From assembly GCF_030160295.1 (NCBI RefSeq), contig NZ_BSOB01000010.1, positions 404,901 to 468,900 of the forward strand: a stretch of DNA of 64,000 bases. The letters run 5' to 3'. Source of the DNA: Dyella acidisoli (GTDB lineage: Bacteria > Pseudomonadota > Gammaproteobacteria > Xanthomonadales > Rhodanobacteraceae). The notes under the pieces were generated by a model that worked only from the letters and a program-made list of their open reading frames with translations, ran no database searches and was not told the origin of the DNA. Each line of letters starts with the position of its first letter. Position 1 is the first letter of the stretch. The position numbers were made by a program, and so were the translations under genes. Positions 35,672 through 44,466 of the stretch are shown piece after piece.

Positions 35672-37147
35672 TCATAATCCTTTCGCCGCTTGCGCCACCG
35701 CGCGGAATAGCGCGCGCCCTTTGTTCATCGTCTCCTCCCACTCCGATGCAGGGTCGGAGTCGTACACGATGCCGGCACCGGCCTGCACGTGCAGACGACC
35801 GCCCTGGATAACCGCCGTGCGGATAGCGATGGCAGTATCCGCATCGCCCCACCAGCCGATCCAACCGATCGCGCCAGCGTAGATGTTGCGCTTATAGGGT
35901 TCGAGTTCCTGGATGATCTCGATCGCGCGGATCTTCGGCGCGCCACTGACCGTGCCGGCGGGGAACGTCGCTTTCAGCACATCCATGTAACTCAGATGCG
36001 GCTGCACATCGCCTTCCACCTGCGACACGATGTGCATTACATGCGAATAGCGTTCGACCACAAAGGACTCGCTCACTTCGACGCTGCCCGTCTCGCAGAT
36101 GCGGCCGATATCGTTGCGACCGAGATCGATCAGCATCACGTGCTCGGCGCGCTCTTTCGGATCGGCCAACAGTTCGGCTTCGAGCGCTTTGTCCTCTTGC
36201 TCCGTAGCGCCGCGCTTGCGCGTGCCGGCGATCGGGCGGACAACCACTTTCCCGTCCTTGAGACGCGCGAGAATTTCCGGCGAAGAGCCGACGATCTGCG
36301 TATCGCCCAAATCCACGAAATACATATAGGGCGATGGATTCATCGCGCGCAATGCGCGATACACATCCACAGGGCGCGCGTTGAAACCAACACTCAGCCG
36401 CTGCGAAGGCACCACCTGGAACACGTCGCCCGCGCGGATGTATTCCTTCGCGCGCTCTACCACCGCTTCGAACTCTTCGCGCGTGAAGGAGGATTTGAAA
36501 TCGCTCTCGTTGAGTGCTGTCGATTGCGCGAATTGCGGATACGCTGCGCCGCTCTGCCGCAGACGATGCGTGAGCGCGTCGAGGCGGCGCTGCGCATGCG
36601 CGTAGGCCTGCGGGTGTGACGGATCGGCATGCACGATCAAATACAGACGGCCCTTGAGGTTGTCGAATACGGCGACTTCCTCGGCCAGCATCAGCAGAAC
36701 ATCGGGCGTGCCCAGTTCGTCGGTGCGATCCCATTGCGCCAGGCGCGGCTCGATGTAACCGATGGTCTCGAAACCGAAGTAGCCCACCAGGCCTCCGCTG
36801 AAAGCCGGCAACTGCGGCAGACGGGGCACGTGATACTGCTGACGGAGTTTTTCGATTTCGGCAAGCGGATCATCCAGGTGGCGACGCTCGACGACTTCGC
36901 CGGCATCTTCCACTTCCAATTCGTGACCACGCAAACGGTATACGCGCTGCGCCGGCAGGCCGATGATCGAGTAGCGTCCCCAGGTCGCACCACCTTCCAC
37001 CGATTCGAACAGGAAGGTGTAGGGCCCGTCGGCCAGTTTGAGATAGACCGATAGCGGCGTGTCCAGATCGGAGAACACTTCGCGCACCAGCGGGATGCGG
37101 GTGTGGCCTTGCGCTGCGAGCGCATTGAATTCGTCGCGGGAGATCAC
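35672..37147 (-). CDS. trpE: Anthranilate synthase component I
   Basis: A 491-residue enzyme making anthranilate from chorismate. LESVEGGATWGRYSIIGLP contains family residues near the tryptophan site; VFQVVPSQRLSV, SPSPYMYFVDLGDTQIVGSSPE-type and RPIAGTRKRGATE segments follow, and DLGRNDIGRICETGSV ends the active-site core. I chose the GTG at 37147 (VISRDEFNALA) over a longer reading to 37264 that does not resemble TrpE. It is followed after 3 bases by the UbiC-like gene. No leader peptide or attenuator was recognised. Confidence 0.93.
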   Translation of the reverse strand: MISRDEFNALAAQGHTRIPLVREVFSDLDTPLSVYLKLADGPYTFLFESVEGGATWGRYSIIGLPAQRVYRLRGHELEVEDAGEVVERRHLDDPLAEIEKLRQQYHVPRLPQLPAFSGGLVGYFGFETIGYIEPRLAQWDRTDELGTPDVLLMLAEEVAVFDNLKGRLYLIVHADPSHPQAYAHAQRRLDALTHRLRQSGAAYPQFAQSTALNESDFKSSFTREEFEAVVERAKEYIRAGDVFQVVPSQRLSVGFNARPVDVYRALRAMNPSPYMYFVDLGDTQIVGSSPEILARLKDGKVVVRPIAGTRKRGATEQEDKALEAELLADPKERAEHVMLIDLGRNDIGRICETGSVEVSESFVVERYSHVMHIVSQVEGDVQPHLSYMDVLKATFPAGTVSGAPKIRAIEIIQELEPYKRNIYAGAIGWIGWWGDADTAIAIRTAVIQGGRLHVQAGAGIVYDSDPASEWEETMNKGRALFRAVAQAAKGL

Positions 37148-37232
37148 GTCGTTGAATCCGTGAGACGCAGAAAGGGGTGATTGTATAGGGCGACAGGCTT
37201 TTGTCGCCCCTCCCCTTTCGTGACATCGATCC

Positions 37233-39239
37233 TCAACCCGCGAGGCGCTGCCTTGGCATGCCATGCAGACGCAGGCTGAAGGCCACCCCGCTACCGTCTT
37301 CTAGATTGCGCGCGGAAGCTACACCGCCGTGGCGCTCTGCCACCAGGCGTACGACATAGAGTCCCAGGCCGAGATGCGGTGCATCGCCAGGTGTGGCCTT
37401 GTCGCGTAGACTGACCAGCGAATCGAACAAGCGCCCCTGCATCGCCGCGGGCAGCGGCGGCCCCTGATTGGCCAATTCGATCTCGGCGCCACCATCAACC
37501 GGGCGCAAGCTAAGCCTCAGCCAGCCATCGGGAGGCGTAAATGACAGGGCGTTGTCGAACAACTTGTCCAGGGCTTGCGCGATCAACTCCGGCGCTCCGT
37601 GCAAATGCAGAGACTGGTCCGGCAACACGCATTCCAGTGGGCGGGTGCCGGCCAGTGGGCGGTATGCCTCGGCGCACCCCCGCACGACGTCTACCAAATC
37701 AACATCTTCCGGCTCGGCCGCGGCAATGGCGCGTTCCATGCGGCTGGCTTCGCTCATTGCTCGTACCAGCGTACCCAGACGCGCCACACCATCACGTGCG
37801 CGGGCCAGATAGGGTTGCGCTTCATCGGATAGTTCGGCGTGTTCGAGGTTGTCCAGCGAAGATTTGACGATCGCCAGCGGCGTGTTGAGTTCGTGCGAGA
37901 GTTTCGATGCCAGCGTGCGGAGGTAATCGGTATAGCCGCCGACGGCTTCGAACAATTTTTGGAAGCTGCGGGCCAGGTCGCCAATCTCGTCGTCCGACTC
38001 GGCCATGGGGAAATGGCTCTGGATCATTTGGCCGTCCAGACGGCCGTCATTCACCTGCGCGCGCTCCACTGCGTCGCGCAAGCGGCCAAGTCGCAGGCTA
38101 AGACGCGTGGCGAAGAACAGCAGAATCGCACCGGCCACCAGCATCACGCCGAAGCTGGTCAACAAAAGACTGAGGAACGCGCGATTGGCCAGCAAAGGCA
38201 CCGCGCGGCTCGCCTGCTCCATCAGCAGCACGCCCACCACTGTCTGGCCGCGCTCCACCGGCACGGCGGTTGCCAACACGACGCTGTCGCGCTCTTCGCC
38301 CTGTCGCCACACAGCGGTGGCTTGGCCATCGCGAGCCGTTGCTACTTCAGGCAGGTCCAATTTCGGTGCGTCGGTCGTCCACGCCTCGGCTTCTTCCAGC
38401 GGATTGGCGAGCAACGATCGGTAGATCAGCGAGGACCACCAGCCCGGCTGCGGACCAGAAGCTGTCAGGCGACCGCTCTGCGCAAGCAGCCAGCCCGCCG
38501 GTGCAAGCAGGCGCGCGCGCGTACCGCTGGGTGCAAGCAATGCGAGTTCCTGCGAAACATCCTGGGAGTAGCGCCACAGCGGACGTGTCTCGACCGCAAG
38601 CGGATCACCACCATTGGCTGCCGTGTAAATGCCTACACCTAGCGCGCTCAACCCCAGCCCGCGCGGCAGGCGTAGCTCGGCGTGATAACCACCGCCATCT
38701 TCCTGCCACTGGCCGATGACACGATCCGGTAAATCGCCCGCCGACGGATCGAGCGTGAGCGCGGTGAATGCGCCTGGTGCGGCGCTTGCGATCAGGTAAC
38801 GCCGATGCTGATCGCCCTGCACCAGATCGAGCATCAGATGATCGGCCGAAGACGCATTCACATCGCCCGCGTCGGCGCGCGTGCGGCGTGCCACGCGCAC
38901 GTCAATGTAGAGGTAGAAGCCGTTATCGTCTTCCGCCAGCAGTAGCTTGCCCTGCTTGCCGACCGGCTGGCTCCATGGCGTCATCGGCGCCCAGTCATCA
39001 CCATAACCATCGATGACGATGGGGTTCACTGCCTCCTGCACGTACCAACCTTTGCCTGGCTGCGGCAGCGGTATGTCGGTCACCGCCAGGCTGCGCGCCA
39101 CCGCGGCAGCCGTGGCGGTGAGTGCCTGCTCCTGTCCCTGGCGCAGCAATGTTTCCATTTGTCGCACGTACAACCATCCTGCGACCGGCAATGCGAGGGT
39201 GCAGAGTGCGACGAGCAGTAATTTTTGGCGCAGGCTCAT
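37233..39239 (-). CDS. pdsS: Sensor histidine kinase, dedicated-sortase-system type
   Basis: A 668-residue membrane kinase. One helix near residues 4-22, then a large periplasmic region (about 30-340) whose NPIVIDGYGDDWAPMTPWS and GFYLYIDVRVARRT resemble a family 9 carbohydrate-binding-like fold. A second helix (about 355-375) leads to HAMP. His449 in KLSHELNTPLAIVKSSLDN is the phosphorylated residue; LDKLFDNALSFTPPDG and LGLGLYVVRLVAERHGG are N and G boxes. The overall design matches the proteobacterial dedicated sortase system kinase as I recall it. No sortase is present here. Confidence 0.75.
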   Translation of the reverse strand: MSLRQKLLLVALCTLALPVAGWLYVRQMETLLRQGQEQALTATAAAVARSLAVTDIPLPQPGKGWYVQEAVNPIVIDGYGDDWAPMTPWSQPVGKQGKLLLAEDDNGFYLYIDVRVARRTRADAGDVNASSADHLMLDLVQGDQHRRYLIASAAPGAFTALTLDPSAGDLPDRVIGQWQEDGGGYHAELRLPRGLGLSALGVGIYTAANGGDPLAVETRPLWRYSQDVSQELALLAPSGTRARLLAPAGWLLAQSGRLTASGPQPGWWSSLIYRSLLANPLEEAEAWTTDAPKLDLPEVATARDGQATAVWRQGEERDSVVLATAVPVERGQTVVGVLLMEQASRAVPLLANRAFLSLLLTSFGVMLVAGAILLFFATRLSLRLGRLRDAVERAQVNDGRLDGQMIQSHFPMAESDDEIGDLARSFQKLFEAVGGYTDYLRTLASKLSHELNTPLAIVKSSLDNLEHAELSDEAQPYLARARDGVARLGTLVRAMSEASRMERAIAAAEPEDVDLVDVVRGCAEAYRPLAGTRPLECVLPDQSLHLHGAPELIAQALDKLFDNALSFTPPDGWLRLSLRPVDGGAEIELANQGPPLPAAMQGRLFDSLVSLRDKATPGDAPHLGLGLYVVRLVAERHGGVASARNLEDGSGVAFSLRLHGMPRQRLAG

Positions 39240-39270
39240 GCGTCAACGATACCGTTTTCCACCAGCAAGC

Positions 39271-39867
39271 TTACTTCGTGGCCGTGGCGTGCGCCGGTTG
39301 CTCGTCCGAGACGTATTTCATGTAGAGGGATTGCTCTACCACGCGCTTGAACGTGCCGATCAACGCCTGCTTGTTTGGATCGGTGTCGCTGATGGTCATC
39401 GACCAGCTATAGCGAACACCGCTTGCCTTGCCGGGGTCGCAGAAGACGACGACGTCATCGATGTGATCGGATCCGCGATAAAGCACACCTTGGCAAGTGA
39501 TCGCCTTCGGATTGGTTACGGCGAATGCGTCGGGCTGTCCATGCGCGTCGGACTGAAGGTAGTGCTTGCGGTCTTCTTGCAGTTCCGAATCAAGCGTAGG
39601 CAGCCTCGCCGACCATACGTTGAGCACCATGACGCGCTCGGGCTTGCCGGTCCACTCCCCTTGATAGATCACAAGATTGACCCCGATCGCCTTGGCATAC
39701 GTACAGCAATCGTTGGTCCAGCCCGCGGGCGATTCGGTCACAATAGCCCAGCCAGGTCCGTTCTCACCCGCCTTGCCGTACACGATGACCGTATGCGCAT
39801 CTGCGTCTTTGCCGTACGCCTGTGTTGCCAGCATACCCAGCAGCAAAACCAGCAGCAGGCGCCGCAT
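39271..39867 (-). CDS. Exported protein between sensor kinase and response regulator
   Basis: A 198-residue protein. RRLLLVLLLGMLATQAYG is a signal peptide. The mature part includes VIVYGKAGENGPGWAIVTE, a CC pair in TNDCCTYAK, two further Cys (ITCQGVL, VVFCDPG) and SGVRYSWSMTISDTDPNK. Not recognised. The ATG overlaps the response regulator stop (TAATG), so the order RR-this gene-kinase is one operon. It may be a sensory or effector partner of the kinase, by inference. A longer start four codons upstream is possible. Confidence 0.65.
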   Translation of the reverse strand: MRRLLLVLLLGMLATQAYGKDADAHTVIVYGKAGENGPGWAIVTESPAGWTNDCCTYAKAIGVNLVIYQGEWTGKPERVMVLNVWSARLPTLDSELQEDRKHYLQSDAHGQPDAFAVTNPKAITCQGVLYRGSDHIDDVVVFCDPGKASGVRYSWSMTISDTDPNKQALIGTFKRVVEQSLYMKYVSDEQPAHATATK

Positions 39868-40556
39868 TACGGGCGCCACCGATAACCGACGCCATGTACC
39901 GTTTCGATCGCATCGAATTCCGGCGCCACCGCGATGAACTTCTTGCGAATGCGCTTGATGTGCGAGGTGATGGTGGCGTCGTCTACCACCAGCTCCGCTT
40001 CACGCATCAGTTGGTCGCGGTTTTTCACGTGGCCGGGAAAGCGCACCAGCGTATGCACCATCCAGAATTCAGTCACGGTGAGCGGTACTTCCACATCGTT
40101 CCAGCTCACGCGCATACGCTCGGATTCGAGCTTGAGCGGACCATGCCCAATCACCGTTTCGCTGGAGGTAGGGGCCTTCAGCGATTCGATACGCCGGAAC
40201 AGCGCGGCAATGCGCGCAGCCAGCTGATGCAGGCTGGTGTCCTTGCTGAGGTAATCGTCGGCGCCCAGCCGCAGGCCGGAGATCACGTCGAAATCCGAAT
40301 CACGCGCGGTGAGGAAGATGATCGGCAGCGTGGCCGATTTCGCGCGCAACTCGCGGCATAGATCGAATCCGCCTTCCGGTTCGTCGCCCAGGCCGATGTC
40401 GATGATCACCAACTCCGGCAGGCGAATGGCGAATGCGTTGGAGGCTTCCTGCCGCGAACCGTAGCCCCGTGTGTCATAGCCGAAGCGGTTCAGGGCCTCG
40501 ACGTAATTGGCGCGAATCAGCGGTTCGTCTTCGACGATGGCAATGCTGCGTCCCAT
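39867..40556 (-). CDS. pdsR: Response regulator, dedicated-sortase-system type
   Basis: A 229-residue OmpR-type regulator. SIAIVEDEPLIRANYVEAL starts the receiver; Asp53 in VIIDIGLGDEPEGGFDLC is the phosphoacceptor, and PIIFLTARDSDFDVISGLRL and GADDYLSKD follow. The winged helix is at about 130-229 (TVTEFWMVHTLVRFPGHVKN, SHIKRIRKKF). DIGLGDEPEGGF and LTARDSDFD strongly recall the regulator of the dedicated sortase system. The start at 40556 was chosen over a longer upstream reading that is not similar. First gene of a three-gene operon. Confidence 0.8.
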   Translation of the reverse strand: MGRSIAIVEDEPLIRANYVEALNRFGYDTRGYGSRQEASNAFAIRLPELVIIDIGLGDEPEGGFDLCRELRAKSATLPIIFLTARDSDFDVISGLRLGADDYLSKDTSLHQLAARIAALFRRIESLKAPTSSETVIGHGPLKLESERMRVSWNDVEVPLTVTEFWMVHTLVRFPGHVKNRDQLMREAELVVDDATITSHIKRIRKKFIAVAPEFDAIETVHGVGYRWRP

Positions 40557-40734
40557 GTGGATTCCTCGTGAGATTGGCGCGCAGCGTGCTATGCGAACGA
40601 CGCTTGCGCAAGCCGGAGGTGCGGCTTGCCCGCGTTCTGCCATATTCCATCGCCCGATCGCCCTTGAGGTGCCGGCTGCGACGCCGTGGACGGGTGTTTG
40701 ATATGTCCAACCCGCACAGCAACGAGCCTTATCC

Positions 40735-40848
40735 ATGCGCGCTGATCCCTCTGTCGATCCCAATGCCGAGCTCCGCTCTTTCGAGCCGTTGCGCGTGGCC
40801 TTGGCCATCGGTTCTCTGCTGCTGGCGGTACTGATGAGCCTGCACTGA
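40735..40848 (+). CDS. Possible 37-residue membrane peptide
   Basis: A 37-codon ORF, product MRADPSVDPNAELRSFEPLR followed by a hydrophobic segment VALAIGSLLLAVLMSLH. One short membrane helix with a charged N-terminus. There is no strong ribosome site, and it may simply be part of an RNA leader ending at the terminator at 41003. Low confidence. Confidence 0.3.
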   Translation: MRADPSVDPNAELRSFEPLRVALAIGSLLLAVLMSLH

Positions 40849-40879
40849 AGTTTTGCGTGAAGTTGCCGTGGAAGGCATG

Positions 40880-41029
40880 GGCGCGACCGGCGCACAAGGA
40901 CGTCTGCCGGTCGCGCCACCCGGAGGGACGAACCCCGCAGGCAGCTAGCAAACCGCACCACTAAGCCATTTCCCGAGCATGATGGTCCTCTGGTCGTTCC
41001 TCCCCCTCCTCCCCGGAGGGGATTTTTTT
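40880..41029 (+). ncRNA. Candidate small RNA ending at a strong terminator
   Basis: GGCGCGACCGGC (40880-40891) and GCCGGTCGCGCC (40906-40917) form a perfect 12-bp stem. A C-rich single-stranded stretch follows, then CCCCTCC-tcccc-GGAGGGG and seven T at 41003-41029. No convincing protein gene on the plus strand explains this terminator. C-rich loops are typical of Xanthomonadales sRNAs such as sX13, but I cannot claim homology. The 5' end is unknown. Confidence 0.5.
41003..41029 (+). terminator. Rho-independent terminator
   Basis: CCCCTCC-tcccc-GGAGGGG stem, then a and seven T. Plus-strand orientation, between the regulator promoter region and rpe. Confidence 0.85.
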
Positions 41030-41219
41030 GACCGGGAAAAATTATTTGTCCGCGATGGGAACCATTCGGAGGGAGCCCGGTCCGATTACTTGGCAGGCAC
41101 ATAGTCCATTGCCGTGGAACTGCCCTGGGTCTGATTGACGGCCGAGCCTCCCGTCCTTCAGGCACGAGCAGGATGACTTGCCGATGGTGTCTCCTCTAGC
41201 GTCTTTCCGACGCCCCTCC

Positions 41220-41254
41220 AACCCGGTGCAGACTTCCCCCTGCGCCGGGTTTTC
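41220..41254 (+). terminator. Rho-independent terminator upstream of the rpe 3' end
   Basis: aacccggtgcag, eight-base loop, ctgcgccgggtt followed by ttctt: one wobble in a 12-bp stem. It faces the plus strand, though rpe on this side is on the minus strand and no plus-strand gene precedes it. It may end a second small RNA starting after 41030. The region 41030-41219 holds no ORF I can support. Confidence 0.7.
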
Positions 41255-41272
41255 TTATGTGAAGCTCTGACT

Positions 41273-41941
41273 TCAGCCGATCGCGGCGCGCATCTTGCCG
41301 ATGACAGCCTGATAGTCCGCCGCACCGAAGATGGCGGAACCGGCCACGAAGGTATCGGCACCGGCTGCGGCGATCTCGCCGATATTGTCCGCTGTAACGC
41401 CTCCGTCGATTTCCAGACGGATGGCGCGACCGCTCTCGTCGATCAGGCGGCGCACACGGCGCAGCTTTTCCAGTGCCTGGGGAATGAATTTCTGGCCACC
41501 GAAGCCAGGGTTCACCGACATGATCAATACCAGGTCAAGCTTATCCAGCACATGATCAAGCCAGTTCAGCGGCGTAGCCGGATTGAACACCAGGCCCGCT
41601 TGGCAACCGGCGTCCTTGATCAGCCCGATCGTGCGGTCCACATGCTCGCTGGCTTCAGGGTGGAAGCTGATCAGGCTGGCGCCCGCCTTGGCGAAATCTG
41701 GCGCGATGCGGTCGACCGGTTTCACCATCAGGTGTACGTCGATCGGCTTGGTGATGCCGTAATCGCGCAACGCTTTGAGCACCATCGGCCCCATGGTGAG
41801 GTTGGGCACGTAATGGTTGTCCATCACGTCGAAATGCACCCAATCACCGCCCGCAGCCAGCACCTTGGCGGTGTCTTCGCCCAGTCGCGCGAAATCGGCA
41901 GAGAGGATGGAGGGGGCAATGACGGGGGATTGTTTGCTCAT
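41273..41941 (-). CDS. rpe: Ribulose-phosphate 3-epimerase
   Basis: A 222-residue TIM-barrel enzyme interconverting ribulose 5-phosphate and xylulose 5-phosphate. [35 protein letters not shown] and [18 protein letters not shown] are the family signatures, with [13 protein letters not shown] near the end. It stands alone downstream of djlA on the same strand, with a 63-base gap. Confidence 0.96.
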   Translation of the reverse strand: MSKQSPVIAPSILSADFARLGEDTAKVLAAGGDWVHFDVMDNHYVPNLTMGPMVLKALRDYGITKPIDVHLMVKPVDRIAPDFAKAGASLISFHPEASEHVDRTIGLIKDAGCQAGLVFNPATPLNWLDHVLDKLDLVLIMSVNPGFGGQKFIPQALEKLRRVRRLIDESGRAIRLEIDGGVTADNIGEIAAAGADTFVAGSAIFGAADYQAVIGKMRAAIG

Positions 41942-42004
41942 GGCATAGAAAGGTACGCGGGGAAGCGGGCATTCTACCGGGATGCGGATGTCCCCGTTCC
42001 CTGC

Positions 42005-42814
42005 TTATTTGAAGCCGCGCTCCGCCTTGATCCGCTCGTAGGCCGCGTTGATTTCGCTGGCCCGTGACTCGGCGCGCTTGCGCATCTCTTCGGGCAGATC
42101 GCCCAGGCGGTCGGGATGGTGTTCCGAAATCAGCTTGCGATAAGCGCGTTTGACGATGCGCTCGTCCGCATCGCGCGTGACACCGAGCACGGCATAGGGA
42201 TCAGGTCCTTGCGTGTTTCGCTGCGGCGGCACGTAACCACCACCGGTGCTGTACGCACGTCCACGCGCGCCCGCGGCGCCTTGTTGCCATACGTAGCCCT
42301 TCATCGCCATCAGCGCCATCAGTTCCATGTCGCTGATGCGCAAGGCGAAGGCGAGTTGGCGCAGGATGGCCATCTTTTCCGGCGAAGGATTACCTTCGGC
42401 CAACACGGTTTCGATCACCACGTCCAACAACGGAAAGGCGTGATCGCGGCGCAAGCCCACCCATTGGCGCAGCGCGTTGATAGGACCACTCACGTCGAAT
42501 TCGGGCTGCTTGCCCGTATTGAATGCCTGGATCGCTAGCTGGCGCGCACGCGCATCCAAGCCCATGCGCGTCATGACACGCTCGGCCGTCGCGATCTCCG
42601 CTTCGGATACGCGGCCATCTGATTTTGCGATGGCGCCCAGCAAGGCAAACAGCGGCGAAATATAGCCGCCAGTTTCAGGGATCGCGCTGCGCCGCTGGCT
42701 GTAGCGCAGGTTATCCAGCACGAAGCCGATGACGCCGCCCACGCCCATGCCGACAAAGCCATGACCAAGCAGCAGGCCCGCCATCGCGAACCAGAAGGTG
42801 TAGGTGTAACTCAT
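42005..42814 (-). CDS. djlA: Co-chaperone DjlA (TerB domain, J domain)
   Basis: A 269-residue protein. A glycine-rich N-terminal membrane helix (FWFAMAGLLLGHGFVGMGVG) is followed by a TerB-like domain (LFALLGAIAKSDGRVSEAEI) and a C-terminal J domain with the HPD motif in ISEHHPDRLGDLPEE. DjlA anchors DnaK activity at the inner membrane. The ATG at 42814 overlaps the end of the cytochrome gene (42811), so the two are coupled. Confidence 0.88.
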   Translation of the reverse strand: MSYTYTFWFAMAGLLLGHGFVGMGVGGVIGFVLDNLRYSQRRSAIPETGGYISPLFALLGAIAKSDGRVSEAEIATAERVMTRMGLDARARQLAIQAFNTGKQPEFDVSGPINALRQWVGLRRDHAFPLLDVVIETVLAEGNPSPEKMAILRQLAFALRISDMELMALMAMKGYVWQQGAAGARGRAYSTGGGYVPPQRNTQGPDPYAVLGVTRDADERIVKRAYRKLISEHHPDRLGDLPEEMRKRAESRASEINAAYERIKAERGFK

Positions 42815-43134
42815 GGATGCCCGACTGCCTGCGGTTGCGGTGTCTGCGTGCTGTACCAGCGGGCCAGTTGATCCAGTTCCGCGTCATTGAGCGGACCGAT
42901 CGCGGTGCGCATCAGCGGCACGTTGCGCGTGCCATCGCGGTACTGCTGCAGCGCATTGCGCAGGTAATCCAGTCGCTGCCCTGCCAGGTTGGGTGCACCC
43001 GGAATTTGCGCCATGCCGGCTTCGCCATGACAGGCGGCACACAAACCCAGGCGCACCGGCTTGGGTGGCAAATCGGCAGCAAGCGTTGGCGCGGCACAGG
43101 TCAAACCGAGTGCCGCGATCAGTACGAATCGCAT
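42811..43134 (-). CDS. Class I c-type cytochrome, periplasmic
   Basis: A 107-residue protein starting RFVLIAALGLTCAAPTLAAD, a signal peptide. One heme site is in LGLCAACHGEAGMAQIPG, with a later Met in VPLMRTAIG as the probable axial ligand and LDQLARWYS at the end. Size and sequence fit a single-domain cytochrome c4/c5-like electron carrier. A longer in-frame reading upstream to 43221 lacks a signal peptide and was rejected. It is divergent from purC. Confidence 0.87.
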   Translation of the reverse strand: MRFVLIAALGLTCAAPTLAADLPPKPVRLGLCAACHGEAGMAQIPGAPNLAGQRLDYLRNALQQYRDGTRNVPLMRTAIGPLNDAELDQLARWYSTQTPQPQAVGHP

Positions 43135-43232
43135 CGGGAGCACATAGGCATTAAAAGCGCCCATCTTATAGCAGTGTCCCACCGGTAGTGACCGGTACAA
43201 TAGCCAGCTTGTCTTGCCCATCGGAGCGCACC

Positions 43233-44129
43233 GTGCCCACTACCTTGCTGCAATCGAACCTGCCTGGCCTGGAGCTGATCCATCGCGGCAAGGTGCGCGA
43301 CGTCCATGCGTTGTCCGGCAATCGCCTGCTGATCGTCGCCACCGATCGCCTCTCCGCGTTCGACGTGGTGCTGCCCGATCCGATTCCCGGCAAGGGCGAA
43401 ATGCTCACCCAGATTTCCAATTTCTGGTTCGGCAAGACCGCGCACATCGTGCCCAACCATTTGCTGCACACGCCACTGGAAGAAGTACTGCCAGCCGGCA
43501 CGGATCTGGCGCTGTATCGCAAGCGCGCTGTGGTCACCAAGCGGTTGAAGCCGGTACCGGTGGAAGCGATCGCACGCGGCTACCTGATCGGCTCGGGCTG
43601 GAAGGATTACCAGGCCACCGGTTCGCTGTGCGGCATCAAGCTTCCCGCCGGATTGCGCCAAGCCGAGCAATTGCCCGAACCGATCTTTACCCCGTCGACC
43701 AAGGCTGCAGTTGGAGATCACGACGAAAACGTGAGCTTCGATGCAGTGATCGCCGCCGTCGGAAAGGATCTGGCCGAACAGGTGCGCGATGCGACTCTGG
43801 CGATCTACAAGTGGGCGGCAGCGTATGCGGCTGAGCGCGGCATCATCATCGCTGACACCAAGTTCGAATTCGGCACAGACGAAGACGGCAAGCTGTACGT
43901 GATGGACGAAATGCTGACGCCCGATTCCTCGCGCTTCTGGCCGGCCGATCAATACCAAGTGGGCATCAGCCCGCCGAGCTACGACAAGCAGTTCGTGCGC
44001 GATTACCTGGAAACGCTGGACTGGAACAAGAAGGCGCCCGGCCCGAACGTTCCAGCCGAGGTGATCGCAGGCACATCGGCCAAGTACGCCGAAGCATTGC
44101 AACGTCTAGCCGGCATCACGCTGGGATGA
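43233..44129 (+). CDS. purC: Phosphoribosylaminoimidazole-succinocarboxamide synthase
   Basis: A 298-residue enzyme of purine synthesis that joins CAIR and aspartate using [23 protein letters not shown] holds the Gly-rich nucleotide loop, [20 protein letters not shown] the substrate signature, and [20 protein letters not shown] the catalytic region. The start is GTG at 43233 with cggag upstream; the longer ATG reading starts within the divergent promoter region. It heads a compact four-gene plus-strand run. Confidence 0.95.
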   Translation: MPTTLLQSNLPGLELIHRGKVRDVHALSGNRLLIVATDRLSAFDVVLPDPIPGKGEMLTQISNFWFGKTAHIVPNHLLHTPLEEVLPAGTDLALYRKRAVVTKRLKPVPVEAIARGYLIGSGWKDYQATGSLCGIKLPAGLRQAEQLPEPIFTPSTKAAVGDHDENVSFDAVIAAVGKDLAEQVRDATLAIYKWAAAYAAERGIIIADTKFEFGTDEDGKLYVMDEMLTPDSSRFWPADQYQVGISPPSYDKQFVRDYLETLDWNKKAPGPNVPAEVIAGTSAKYAEALQRLAGITLG

Positions 44130-44133
44130 ACCC

Positions 44134-44466
44134 GTGAACGCCTGGGGTTATCTCGCCCTGGCGATCATCGCCGAGGTGATCGCCACCAGCGCGCTGAAAG
44201 CCGCCAATGGCTTCAGCCAACTGGTGCCCAGTATCGTGGTGATCGTCGGCTATGGCACGGCCTTCTACGGCCTGAGCTTGGCGCTGCGCAGCGTGCCACT
44301 GGGCATTGCCTACGCAATCTGGTCGGGCGTGGGTACGGCACTGATCGCACTGATCGGCGTCGTGCTGTACAAGCAGAAGCTGGACCTCGCCGCGATGTTC
44401 GGCATCGGGCTGATCGTGGCGGGTGTCCTGGTGCTCAATCTTTTTTCCAAGAGCTCTGCACACTGA
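44134..44466 (+). CDS. Small multidrug resistance (SMR) transporter, EmrE-like
   Basis: A 110-residue, four-helix inner-membrane protein starting with GTG. Glu14 in ALAIIAEVIATSALK is the essential proton/substrate-binding residue of SMR pumps. GYGTAFYGLSLALRSVPLGI and AYAIWSGVGTALIALIGV are SMR signatures. EmrE-like (QAC) rather than SugE-like, by overall sequence. It follows purC by 4 bases and overlaps the next gene by one base. Confidence 0.9.
   Translation: MNAWGYLALAIIAEVIATSALKAANGFSQLVPSIVVIVGYGTAFYGLSLALRSVPLGIAYAIWSGVGTALIALIGVVLYKQKLDLAAMFGIGLIVAGVLVLNLFSKSSAH

Noticed and set aside
37148-37232. Possible trp leader peptide or attenuator upstream of trpE
   Set aside because: The 85-base gap has no run of Trp codons and no clear alternative hairpins.
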